This document shows, one piece after another, positions 22,871 through 34,060 of a stretch of 64,000 bases of DNA. A program made the translations under genes and the position numbers. Each line of letters begins with the position of its first letter. The stretch's first letter is position 1. The DNA is taken from the NCBI GenBank assembly GCA_036362985.1, contig JAYGXS010000003.1, positions 65,991,695-66,055,694 on the forward strand, in the 5' to 3' direction. This stretch comes from Ligula intestinalis. Its lineage: Eukaryota; Platyhelminthes; Cestoda; Diphyllobothriidea; Diphyllobothriidae. The notes beneath the pieces were generated by a model. The model was not told the origin of the DNA. It worked only from the letters and a program-made list of their open reading frames with translations, and made no database searches.

Positions 22871-25800
22871 TGGCTCAGCGTTGGTTACAACATTGACATT
22901 TGCTGATGTTTCCTGATTTTGATTACTAGGACTGAACCCTGGGGTCGAGGTGGTTAGAAAACGCCTGTTATGCTAGATACTACAACCTACACAAACACCT
23001 AGGATTGGAGGATTCTTTCCCTATTATTGACTTCTCTCTCACACTCGGTCAGCCTTTACAGACTGTGAGCGGGAATTCTAAATCCATGTTTTAATAAGCT
23101 GTGTGACAATACTGAAAAAAGGCAAGTAAAGTAGCATCAAAGAAGGTCTTCTGTGATGTGTTCATTGTAGCTGAAACCACTCTACAGTCTTCGCGAACTA
23201 AAGTTCCGTATCGCAAGGAAATATAATGATTTCCTCACGGCTCCCAGCGGGGCCTCTTAGCTTATTTTTCAAAAGCGATAGCTGAACGCAAACTTTTCTC
23301 TGGCTGTCGGGGATTCAAATCCCTTCGAAGCCGCCGACGTTTGGACCGCCGAGTCAAGTGAGTAATTAAAATCTGCCAAAACCCTTCTATTAATATAATG
23401 ATTCAGTAAGAACTATAAATATAAAAACTAAAAAATAATAAAATGTACTCGCACATTTTAGATGGTAAACACTCATAAAAAGAAAGGTCCTTAGAGTATG
23501 TTCGTTAAATTGGCCACTGTAATTATTGCACAAGTGGACACATCGTGCTGTCGAACGGACTAACTACGTAGCGTACACCAATGAACTTCATTTTCTTCAA
23601 TTTTGTGCACCAGCAGGTAGGAAGTGGAGGTACACCAGTTCGCTGTTCCCAGTACCCTAAGTGCATGCAGGCTTCTGTGCATTAGCGGTGGAATAAAATG
23701 CTATCTGAGAAGGCGCGATGGCGTTCAGGCGTTGGAAATGTAATAAAGTTTTCCAATTGTACACAAATACGCTGCAGTTGATGTACAGGAAACACGCTTT
23801 GTTACTTTCAACCCTCAGAACTAGGGGAGGGAAGGGGTGGAGTACAAACTGAAGTCCATCTTCCCGGTGGAAAAATGGCTTTATAAATAGCTTTATCAAT
23901 GGAAGAAGCTCCTCGTAGGTAGGTGAAGACACGCCCATTATTCACTGATACTAGGCTGTTTTCAAACTTAGACGCGACCCTTATCTAGACTCTATCTGTT
24001 CTGTGTCCTGTGTATTAACAATAACGGGACCGGAAAAGGTCATTCTTCCGTGCTTGCTGCTTTCAATGCGATGCGCTCTTTTTTTCTGCCCCGCCTAAAC
24101 AAGTTACTACGATGGGCCACAACAGACTGTTATTCAAAACTGCTGATAAAGGAGGAACCGAAAACAGAGAAATGCCTGCACGACTGTTCATCTGACATAG
24201 CTGACCCCAGTTCTATTTACCACCCTCTGTACACGGAAGGCTAAAATATCCGAAAATTCAGATGCGAAATGAACACTAGCTCCGACAGACTTGTCCGATT
24301 TTTAAGCAATTCTATCCAGCAAACCGGTCCTTCTCTACTTAAACGAAGTGTTCCTTCAGAACTAATTTTTTTTTCGAACTTCAATTGGGTAATCTAGAAT
24401 CAGTTGTTTGAGTGGAATACATTCACTTCACGGCTGATACAATACGTTGTTTTGGATTCAGCGAAGTTACAACCATGATATTTATATTTTCCCCCACGCT
24501 TGTAAATAGCAAACGCATTTTCAAACCTCAGTGGGACAAAATATGGTGAGCGAATGTTACTTCTTTTACTTGGCAGTATGTTCATAGGCAGTTCCCTCAT
24601 CGTAAGATGTTTCTTTGCCCATAAAACTGATAGAATAAACATTTCGGAAGCCCATGGAAGCTACACTAGTTTATCATGATTATTGCTAACATATTTCCGC
24701 CTCACGAATGTAAACTGTTCCATGCATCATCAACAGCCCTCAGAAGCACTTAAAGACCATAGAAAAACCTTAGTTGGATTGCTTAACGGTGAAGTTTATT
24801 AAGTAAACATCATAAAACTGGATGTGACAAAAGGATTGGCAGAGTTTGAGTTACCATATCGCGTAAAAGGCACCTGTTCTCGTCCGAACACCGAATTTAA
24901 ACTAGAGTGGGTTCGGTTAGTACTTGCATGAATGACCGGCTGGGAATGCCTGGTCTTACTGTCATCGCGCTTTTGCAGACTGCGTCCGATTTCGAATCCG
25001 GTTTTCTTGATTTTGTCTTGATACCTGGTACGGGCGGGTTAGGTAGTTGCTGACCAAGTCTACTAAAGTAATGCATGCGCAAGTCGTCTCACTAACTTCC
25101 AGCCTAGTGTGAAGCAACATAGGCGAACGCTCGTGGTCAATGGGGACGGGAGGGGGGTGGATGGAGTTTGATGAGTCCATGAAACAACACCGGCTATGAT
25201 TTTTTGCAACAAAATTGATGCATTTATTTATTTATTGGCACGTTTATAAAGTGGAGCTTTTTTAATGGGGAAAAAACTATAGCTTGCATGGGTTACTAAC
25301 CCAGTGTCACGGATACTGGCAGTTCAAATGTAGACACACTGCAACGCTTTCGTATCATTTTCGATTCACTTGAAACCAAATGAGCGCCTTCTCTGGCTTT
25401 TCACCTCTGCCCATGAAAACCTTAGCTCGCTTCCTATAACTATTTTGCTATCTCACCGTTTAGGAGGCACAAATAGTAATCATTCTGGTGTTCTGAAAGA
25501 TAGACAAGCGCTTCCCATGCAAAGCGAATTAATGTTCTACGCCAATACAGTCAAAAGTAGTCTGCTTACTAGCAGGCACTGCAGCATGCATAATATAGAG
25601 AGTAAAATAAAAAGTGCCTCAACTGCAGGAAGTAAATATAGTTGGTAGAGGAAACTTATGCAATCACTTAGTGCTCTCCAAATGCATACCGCTCAGTAAC
25701 GTCTTGCTAATTAGCATATCAAGTAAGCAAGATTAGTCGTGCGGAAAGAGTCCAGTTACTGTTTTTTTTTTCAAAAAAGGAGCGGTCATACAGCGAGAGT

Positions 25801-26682
25801 ATATAAATAGCATTTAGGCAGATTGCAGCTGCAGAATTTACGTGAATATTGCAAATGAATAAGGTCACTTGCTACCATGCTAAAGGCGGATGTTCAATAC
25901 CATTAGGGGATGGCGATGAAAACCGGATTAGCTTCTCGCAATGCAGATGAGGACTCTTATCGATTTTTCAGAAAACTACTGAAATTGGGGGGGGGGGGAA
26001 ATAAATAGGCTACATTGTGAGTGCCATGCTCAAACGGCAATAAAAAGCGTTTTACGCGTTATCCCCGCATCGGCAATCGTCATCGCGCTGATAAATTTAT
26101 TGTTAGACACGTTACAACTCATTGCCATAGCACTGGTACTGATGTCGGACGTTTCTCGAAATTTTCTCAATCGGCAAATTGATAACACACTTAAGTCGCC
26201 TAACTGACTGTTTTTAAAAACTACACTTAGTTTCGCGTCTTTGACTGACATTCTCAAATGGACTTTTACGCAGACAGCAAGAAATAAGCACCATCGGGTA
26301 GTTTTGACGCCTATGCCCCACCACGATGAGGTTGTCTGCGTATGATTTGGTGTCTTCAGTCATCCATAGCGATAATTTTCAACTTCTGTTTTGGCCCCAC
26401 GTTAGGCTGAACGTTTCACCAGGTTACCGTGTTGTAATAAATGCCGTGGAATGTTCAAGGTCACGAGTAGATGTAAAACTATTCATCTAGTTTGTTTGTG
26501 GGGCCGAATACGGACAGTCCGTTCTACCTTCCAGCGTTCTTGCATAGTGAACAACAGTCAGTCATGGGAATCTATTGGAGACATAAATCCGGTAGCAATA
26601 GCGTAAAAGTAAGGTATTATTTTATCCTACATAAATACGATTTTGTAAAAAAGGCAGAGCACGAGAATATGGCCCCCGTTTT
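22871..26682. other. No recognisable gene
   Basis: Open frames up to about 93 codons lack any family motif. An 11-base G run lies at 25987-25997, and a (TTTA)n tract near 25221. Confidence 0.45.
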
Positions 26683-26815
26683 TCCAGGTGGCCTCACGCA
26701 ACGTTCCAGGTGGGCTAGGGTTAATACTAGGAGGTTTAGACCTAGTGTTAGAGTATGGATTTAATTTATGACACTAAGGTTGAAAAGCCCCTGAAATTTA
26801 GCGCCAGACCACCTG
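26683..26815 (+). repeat. TTAGGG-cored interspersed repeat, copy T4
   Basis: The 5' box is a divergent CAGGTGGCCTCACGCAACGT followed by TCCAGG. The core holds GCTAGGGTTAATACTAGGAG and GTGTTAGAG. The 3' box is CTGAAATTTAGCGCCAGAC. Confidence 0.5.
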
Positions 26816-29800
26816 TAGAAGGGGGTGGTAGGTGTTTCCGTGTCTAACCAAAAACCTCGCAAACTCGCGAAAATACAAAGTGTCAGTTTACCAATCTTTC
26901 CTCCCTGCTAGCGCTAACCATAACGCCGTTGAAAAGATGAGTACAACTGTATGCATGACATTTTCCACGACAATAGGACGTTTTCGCTGCAACCTCACAA
27001 AATGACTATCGAAAATTTTGAAAAACGACTTCTAGGGCAGGCAAAATGTCAATTATAAAAGAAAGAAGTTTGGCAATCCACCGGCTTCAATGTAACACTT
27101 TATTTTATTCGAAAGGTTAGAAGAGCAAAGGGACCAAAAATCCAGTCGCCTAAATTGTAACACTCCTGCTTTCACAAGCAACTTTTCTCGATTTCTTAAA
27201 ATGAGTAAATCCGTTTTTCCCAGTGGGGTATCTTCCCCGGTAGAATAATCGACATATACAATTACGTGTCATTGGTTATTTGTATCCATCCCGCTCGCGG
27301 TCATTGGCTACTTGATTCCAGTAGGGACCGCGCACGCATCTTCAAAAGCGCAAATGCAAACTATAGCTGGAGACTCACACTGACATGCAAAATCCCCAAC
27401 TGTTGTCAGTTTTCGGCAGAACAACAACGAAACCCTTGACTCTTCTACTATCGTGGTTAAAGAAGTGACAATCTTGCTTCTCTAGCAAAGAAGCAGGTGC
27501 TTCTAAAATATACCTGAGAATAAAGCTTGATGTGAGGGTGAAGTCAAAGCTCAACGCCCAACGTGAGTAACAGTTAAGTCCCTTGAAATAACGGTTTAGC
27601 TTGTTGGCAGGCGCAACCCTCGCGTTCTAATAGTGATCCACAGTTAGCCACAAGGGCCCCTTATACACGAACGCAGAAAAGCCAAACTTGATTTTCCCAT
27701 AGCAGTCCAGATAAACGCGAGAAAGCCTATACATCTGGTGAGCTATCAACTGTTCTCAGCTGTTATGCTGCGAAATCCACCTGAGCGAGTGAATGGGACG
27801 GGAGTTTCTACAAATAAGGCTAATGGAACACGAACGTGGCCCAGTGACAAAGCGCATCAGCATTGGTCGGGAGGTGCGGATGGGTAAAATCATAAAGCGT
27901 AGTCAATGAAAACAGTATGCATACTATGCTTCACCTGCATGGAAGTAAGGCTGGATTAGTTGGTCTAACGATGCCCCCGCGCTGTCTAAAATGATTCTGT
28001 GTGGTTTAAGCTAGTGCTTTGCAAACTTGTAGAACTATCGGCAAATTAACAGGCCGCAACTTTCTGCTCGACAAACTGACTTTTAAATAACAACAACACC
28101 TTTCTCTCACCGTCAAGAGCTTCAAAATCATGGGGCTTGGGCAGGCACTGTAATCACGCACACCAGCCTATCAATCATAAGCTGACGTTCAAGCGCAAGA
28201 GTCTAGCGGTCAGTACTGGCGCCATGTCAAAAAATAGGAAAACTCTGGACTTGTTTCGCGGCACTCCTGGAATCTCTCTGAAGGCACACTAGTCGGCTGC
28301 GGCAATCTTACATGCACTGACCCAGGCGCATAAATTCTGCCCATCAAAGATGTAACAACAGATGCCGTAGGCGAGAGGTTTACGATCAAGAAATTCCGCC
28401 AGATGGCTTTGATTCACGTAGGGTGAGAAATAAGGACGGAATGAAAAAGTGATCCACTCACATTGTATCTGATACTAAAAAATGCAGAAATATGTATGGA
28501 TGATAGAGGTTGATTCTGACGGAGGGGGAGGTCGCGATGCCTCTTACAGGGGTACAAGAACTTGATTCAAAGAACAAGCCCTCCCAGGACACTTGGAATG
28601 GATGTCGCCATTAAGCTGATCTCCGCCGATCTACACGCCTGAATTCTGGAGAAAAGGTGTGGGAGCAACAGTGGGATATGGTGTGAAAACCGAAAACAAA
28701 ATCTATTCTGTCAGGCCTTGAAGCTTCCCCCGCGCAATAATCTCAAAACAGGAGTTCCGAAATTAAACAATTTAAAAATCCATTGAGAGCACCTCAAAGA
28801 GTAATCGCGCTCTGCTGCCTACGTTTGGGGGCCGATGATTTATGAACCTTGGTTTAGGTCAAACTGTTGTATGCTATCCTCATTTTCTGGCTTCATGTTC
28901 ACTAAAGGGTGTGTTTAGCTGATACTAGGCAATGCATACTTTCTTCAATAAAACAGAGGGCAGCTTTGCATAGTTGCGACGGTTCAACCGTCGCCAATGA
29001 CGGTTTCCATCGTGTGCCCTGCGGACGATAGACTTGCGCAGGAGCTGATGCACGCTCTCCTCTCTCCATCCTCGGAGTCCGGTGTCCAGATAGAGCCCAG
29101 AACAGTTTTATATGGACACAGCGATTTAAACTATTGACGAAATAGGCCACACCACTTACAGCCTCCCACCCTGGGTTCTTGAACTGCGCTCATTTAATGG
29201 CATCATAAAAGGCGACAGCACACAAAGGAAAGTAAAAGCTTTCTTTGCGCATCCAAATTTGAACAAAAAGCCAGAATTATGCGTAAGGCCCCAAGGCAGC
29301 TTTTAGTGTTGCGGCTATCTTATTTACTGTGGTTCTTTTCAGAGCGGAAGCACACATTGGTACACAGCGTACGGAGGAAGGTAAAATTGTGTGTGTGTGT
29401 GTCTGCGAGTAATTTTCCTTAGGCGAGGGCATACAGGACGTACGTGACTACTTTTATGCTTGCAGAGCCGCGGGTGGCTTACAGCTGAAGGGAGAGAGCG
29501 AAAAAACGAAATGTCCGCTAGAACTATACCGAGACTAGCAGCAAGTGGACGGTTCTATGGAGTGACCAGGTAGAAAGCTTTAAGGCAGCAGCAAAAACTA
29601 GGTGAGAGTGCCGGTGCAATTACGGTGCCACCCACGGTGAACATCATTTTGCCAGCCAGCCAGCCATCCACACATCAATCTTGTAAGTTTGGAAAAGAAA
29701 TGACAACCCGCCCCCCCCCCCCTCCCCATTCCGACAGTTTCTTCCAACTCACATAAATGTTACTCATTCAGTTAAAATTATTAAATCTGGAGAAAATTGC

Positions 29801-31594
29801 AGGTAGCTTCTGCTTATTATGTAAGCAAAGAAGATGGCATCCTGATAGGTTGAAAAAGTCAAACCAACAAGTTCGTAATCAACGTAGCTAATGGGGATGT
29901 ACAGGAAAAATTTATTTTCAGCGGTTTTACGCAATAAATGTCTTTAATCGGTGTACATATCTACCGCCTACTGGCTATCACGCACAAATCTCCAAAGCCT
30001 GTCACTTCTTAACCAAACCGAGATTTAGAAACAACAGAGAAAAATAAGGGGAGAGTAGGATTGTCATTTACTATTGGTAATCATCTTAGCCCAGGCCCGC
30101 AAGTCCCCGATTTCAGTTTTATTGCTGAGTTAACGGTTAACCGCTTGACCATGGGCTCACGTCAAATCGGTGGTAATCAGGAGTATATGTGTGGTGGTAC
30201 GCTTAGGGAAGACTCCGGCCACACCAGTCACTTGCGCTCAATTCCGCCTCCGGTCTTCTCGACCTGTCTATGACACCAGGTTCACGTTGGAGAGGAGGAG
30301 AGAGCGTCGTAAATGCAGTTCAAGTCAACTAGCTCTCTAAACGAATTCACGCTTTAGTCGCTGTCCCTACGTCGCCTCGCCGGGGTGAGTGTTTTCGGAA
30401 TCGAGGGCCAAAATCTCACTCGGAAGTTGAATAACATTTGGGTCAAGTTAACCACCCAGTCTACTACAAGGTATGGACTTCCGAATCCTGATACAGTAAG
30501 GTGGCTGTGCAAGAATGATTTCCTAAGCAAGCAAGCAATCTGGAATTCACCAGATGGCTACCAAGCACAGCCAATTAATTGGAGGGTTCGGCAGACTTGA
30601 ATAATCAATTTGATCCAATTTTGAAAAACTCGGCAGCCTCGAAAGACCCGAAAGCGATTGCATAATAAAGGGAAGGAAATAGAGAATGATTTTGAGGTGA
30701 GCGTCTCGATCAGGAGCTATCTATTCTGCGAGGAGGAGGAGGAGGAGGAGAAGACGGAGGCAAGTCTTCCGGTCAGGGCTTTAAAGACGTCAGGGAACAG
30801 TTTAGTAGCACAGCCTCAACCAGAAGTGTTCACATGCGTATGCGTACGGCGGCAGCAGTAACAGTGCGAATGTTTATCAGTGGCAGCACTTCAGTCAAGC
30901 GCAACTGTGACAGACACTGCCTCAGACCTGTTAATGAGTGATCAGTTTTGGCGCGCGCACGCGGGGGTACAGGAGCTCGTACACTGCCAGTACCGTGAAA
31001 TTCCCACGACCGGTGAATCCGCTCGTCCATCAATTAGTCTTGGCATGTACCAGCATTAATTGGAAAACGGTGTGACCCGCGGATGATATGGACGATGGCC
31101 AGGCAGACGGGCGCAGCGCCAGCCTCAGTATCTGGTGATTGAATGGACATTTATTGTCCAAACTTGCGTGACTCGAGCAGAGTTTTTTTCCCACACCAAC
31201 TAAATCACGATTTATACAGTCGGATACCGGCATCCACATAATTGAGGAGCAATTGCGAGCTGGTTCTCGGTGTCAACGTCTAATTTACCCTGCCAGTTGA
31301 TAACTTCTCAGGCTTCCCTCGGCAATGCTTCGGGAAACAGTGTGGATTCCAGATAGCCGGGTTAAAGCCTAGCGGGCCACTTAAGAGATGGCATTAACTA
31401 TCCGAAACGCAAAAAAGAACTAAAACATACAACTGGTCTTCCTGTTCAACAGGAGGACGACACGAAAAGGGGGACTTATGCAATAGGTGATTTAGGAAAA
31501 TTTCAATAATGCAGTAGACTCACATGGCATTCGAATCTAAGGCAATCAAATTATTGAAATCTGCTTAAGAACCTTTTAATTAGGTGAGTCTGAT
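26816..31594. other. No recognisable gene; simple repeats
   Basis: About 4.8 kb with no supported gene. It holds a GT microsatellite near 29388, a 12-base C run (29711-29722), a GAG trinucleotide tract near 30733-30750, and a 17-base near-perfect palindrome (CGACGGTTCAACCGTCG) near 28978. Confidence 0.45.
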
Positions 31595-31985
31595 AGTCGT
31601 TTAGTGGATTGCAGATTAATTGCTTGCGAATTATCTACCGCGCTCTCTCCCCTCATCCATCTAGCTGGAGTTAATACAAAGTCAAGAAGAACGAGACGAG
31701 ATTGGGCGCAAGGCTGCCCCCCCTCCCAATGAGTGCCATCACAATGCGCGTGATTTAGTTTGAAGTAACAGTAGACTTGCGCTGCATCTATCAGAGTCTC
31801 TATCCTCACTCGCCTAGTCGGTGTCAAGACGGAGTCGAGAAGACCGAGGCGGGATCGGACGCTCCGTAGACACGTAGGATTGACTCTTCCTGCTATTGCA
31901 GCACGGGTGAACGCGAGAGTGGCGCATGTGAGAGATGGCAATAAGCGTCTGGGCCCTGGCGCTGGATCATGTCGGACCATCTACA
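31595..31985 (-). repeat. Internally duplicated repeat module with open minus-strand frame
   Basis: On the minus strand a 134-codon frame contains two related units: SRLGLLDSVLTPTRRVRIE followed by DAAQV, and SRLVLLDFVLTPARWMRGES followed by DNSQA. At the DNA level, 31600-31705 and 31745-31860 are diverged copies of one roughly 130-bp unit. A third, stop-containing copy lies at about 62985-63125 in the NRBP intron (LLDAVLT, DAVQV, SKLTNAK). This is a repeat family. Whether the frame was ever translated is unknown. Confidence 0.5.
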
Positions 31986-32776
31986 GGGACCTCGAGGGAA
32001 ACACATGACTTGTGACAGGAGGACCTGACAGATACCCGTCAGCTGTCAGGGCCATAATCCTTTAAAGTGCCCTTTAAAGTGGCAAATAAGTTGGCGGAGG
32101 GGGTGGTCAGCCTTCCTTCCTTCCTCCCCTACCCCACCCCACCCCCGTCCCGTCGCCCTAAGTGTAGACGCACAATGCTGTGCGATGATTGGTGGAAAGG
32201 ACATTGATCCAGGCGCCCATGAACAAACATGCAAACAGTGTAAACACCCAAGGTCGACTAACGGACGCCGAAGACAAGGGAGAAGCAGCCTTCTGTGCTG
32301 CTAGTGAGTAAAGGCATGCCAAGGGGTTAAAGTGGCGAAAAATCGACAGGCCGGTTTTATGTGGCACTTAATTTTAACTTGAGTGAGAGGGTGCGCTGCA
32401 ACAGTCGTCCACCGGACGCCTGTGGATCAGAAACAGGGCTAACAAAAACGCATGTCAGAGACGCGGTGGAATGACTTGTTCTAAAGGCTAGTCGATACGA
32501 CTAACAAGAGGATCCACAATACGCAGCTGTCAGGGAGGGCCAAAAAAGATGGAAAACAAAATTGGTTGTTAAGATAGTCGGTCTATTTACCGGTACGCGG
32601 GCGCAGTGGCACTTGCAGCTAAAGCAAGGCACATCCATAAAAATTTAAGCAAGCAACTAGCAGAGAGATGACAAAGGTGAATTCAAGCTGTTTACGCTAA
32701 ACAGCGACCAAGAATGTAGATACTTAGTGGTCACCACACTTCCCCTATCGTTTATTGATCCTATAACATTCTTAAA
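31986..32776. other. No recognisable gene
   Basis: Low-complexity CCTT and CCCCAC tracts near 32108-32150. No supported coding region. Confidence 0.4.
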
Positions 32777-32778
32777 TA

Positions 32779-33562
32779 CAGGGTGTCCCAGAAGTAACTG
32801 ACCCTTTTGATTTGCTAATAAAATGAAAACTATTAACGCTAGGATATGGAAACTTGTTTTGTTCGAAAGAAAACCCTTTTTAGAATTTGGTGCGATGAAA
32901 ATCCAAGAGAAATTCAGAAAAGGCCGCTGCATTCTCTTCGTGTGACGGTGTGGTACGGAATAACTGTTTCCAATGTGATTGACCCATACTTTTTTGAAAA
33001 TAATGATGGCGCAACAGTAACAGTTAGTGGCGAAAGATACCGAAGTAGGATAAGCGAATTTCTAATTTCTGAAAGTGAGAGACATGGCATACGCAATACT
33101 TGGTTTCAACAGGATGGAGCCACGGCCCATACAGCAAGAGAAACGATGACATTGTTAAATGAGTGCATTCCAAATCAATTGATTTCACGATTTGGTAACA
33201 TTCCTTGGCCCCCTCGATCTCCAGATTTGACCCCATGCGATTTCTTCTTATGGGGCTACCTGAACTCAAGGATTTATGTAACAAATCCAACAAATCTGCA
33301 AGAACTTAAAAACAACATTTGTTCTGAAATAAGACAACTATCGCCTGCTTCACTAAGGAGCGTTATGGAAACGACAAAGAAACGAACCCTAAGTTGTCAA
33401 AACAACCATGGCCATAATTTAAATGATATTATACTTAAAACCTAGTTCAAATAAAGCATAAAAAGGTTTTTCTTTCAAATAAAACGAGTTTCAATATCCT
33501 AGCGTTAATATTTTTCGTTTTATTGGCAAATTAAAAGGGTCAGTTACTTCTGAGACACCCTG
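32779..33562 (+). mobile_element. Tc1/mariner transposon, DD41D-type, internally deleted
   Basis: The ends are CAGGGTGTCCCAGAAGTAAC and its near-perfect complement, flanked by TA target duplications (32777-32778 and 33563-33564). The inverted repeat runs for about 74 bases with a handful of mismatches. The interior is almost entirely the C-terminal transposase frame, which begins immediately after the left terminal repeat. The N-terminal DNA-binding domain and the region with the first catalytic aspartate have therefore been lost. It is non-autonomous, but its ends are intact enough to be recognised. Confidence 0.9.
32846..33445 (+). pseudogene. C-terminal fragment of DD41D Tc1/mariner transposase
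   Basis: A 199-codon uninterrupted frame. WFQQDGATAHTARETM carries the second catalytic aspartate, and WPPRSPDLTPCDFFLWGYL carries the third. Counting between them gives 41 residues, the DD41D spacing. The upstream VTVWYGI and IDPYFFENN segments are conserved strands preceding the second aspartate. The helix-turn-helix domain and the first aspartate are missing: the reading frame enters directly from the terminal repeat, so the methionine at 32846 is not an original start. The lack of stops or shifts suggests recent deletion and insertion. Confidence 0.85.
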
Positions 33563-33599
33563 TATATGTGTTTTGCCTAAAAATAGTTGTGGTCTTCAT

Positions 33600-34060
33600 A
33601 GGACGCAGTGACCTGTTCACTTAGTTGCGAATCGATCGCGCTGAGACCACGAGTCAGTGGTAGGAGCCCCAATATAAAACGTTTTACCTGTCCACAATGG
33701 TCTATGGCATTCAGAGACCGCAGGAAGCTTTTCGATCCCCTGCACATCCGCGACAGCGGGGGTCGCGGCCTCATCACGACCGGTTTGCCTCTTGTACTCG
33801 GAACCCTTACTACCAACTCGACCATCACCACCAGTTCCAGTTGTCGCAGACCTGTCTTGAACCTACTGTCACCGCGGCGCGCATCAGCTTGGTAGGACAC
33901 TTGCACATCTATCGCAGGAGTATAGGCGAACCGGTGTCAGGAGCCTCAATAAACATCCATTGCATTAATTTTGCCTACCCACACTGCTGAAATACATTCA
34001 CTCATCGGTATTTAGCCATATTTGCCTCCGTGAAAATCTTCGATAAAACATTGCCATCCA
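33600..34060 (+). pseudogene. Relic of a C2H2 zinc-finger tapeworm retroelement sequence
   Basis: Conceptual translation contains PVLNLLSPRRASAW and, in the next frame, AARISLVGHLHIYRRSIGEP followed by VSGASINIHCINFAYPHC. A stop then precedes NTFTHR. This resembles a repeated C2H2 finger (RIGLVGHLRIHR...GEPVPGA...CPHC...FTHR) that I associate with abundant non-LTR retroelement-linked sequences in diphyllobothriid tapeworm genomes. Frameshifts between 33697 and 33895 and the stop at 33988 show it is decayed. The family assignment rests on recall of the pattern and not on a search. Confidence 0.5.

Noticed and set aside
23300..23340. T-arm-like GGGGATTCAAATCCC
   Set aside because: No box A at the right distance and no cloverleaf on either strand.
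28970..29010. 17-base palindrome CGACGGTTCAACCGTCG as an operator or terminator
   Set aside because: An isolated short palindrome in a eukaryotic intergenic region with no nearby gene. It can occur by chance.
33577..33906. 109-codon minus-strand frame
   Set aside because: Antisense shadow of the zinc-finger repeat relic on the plus strand.
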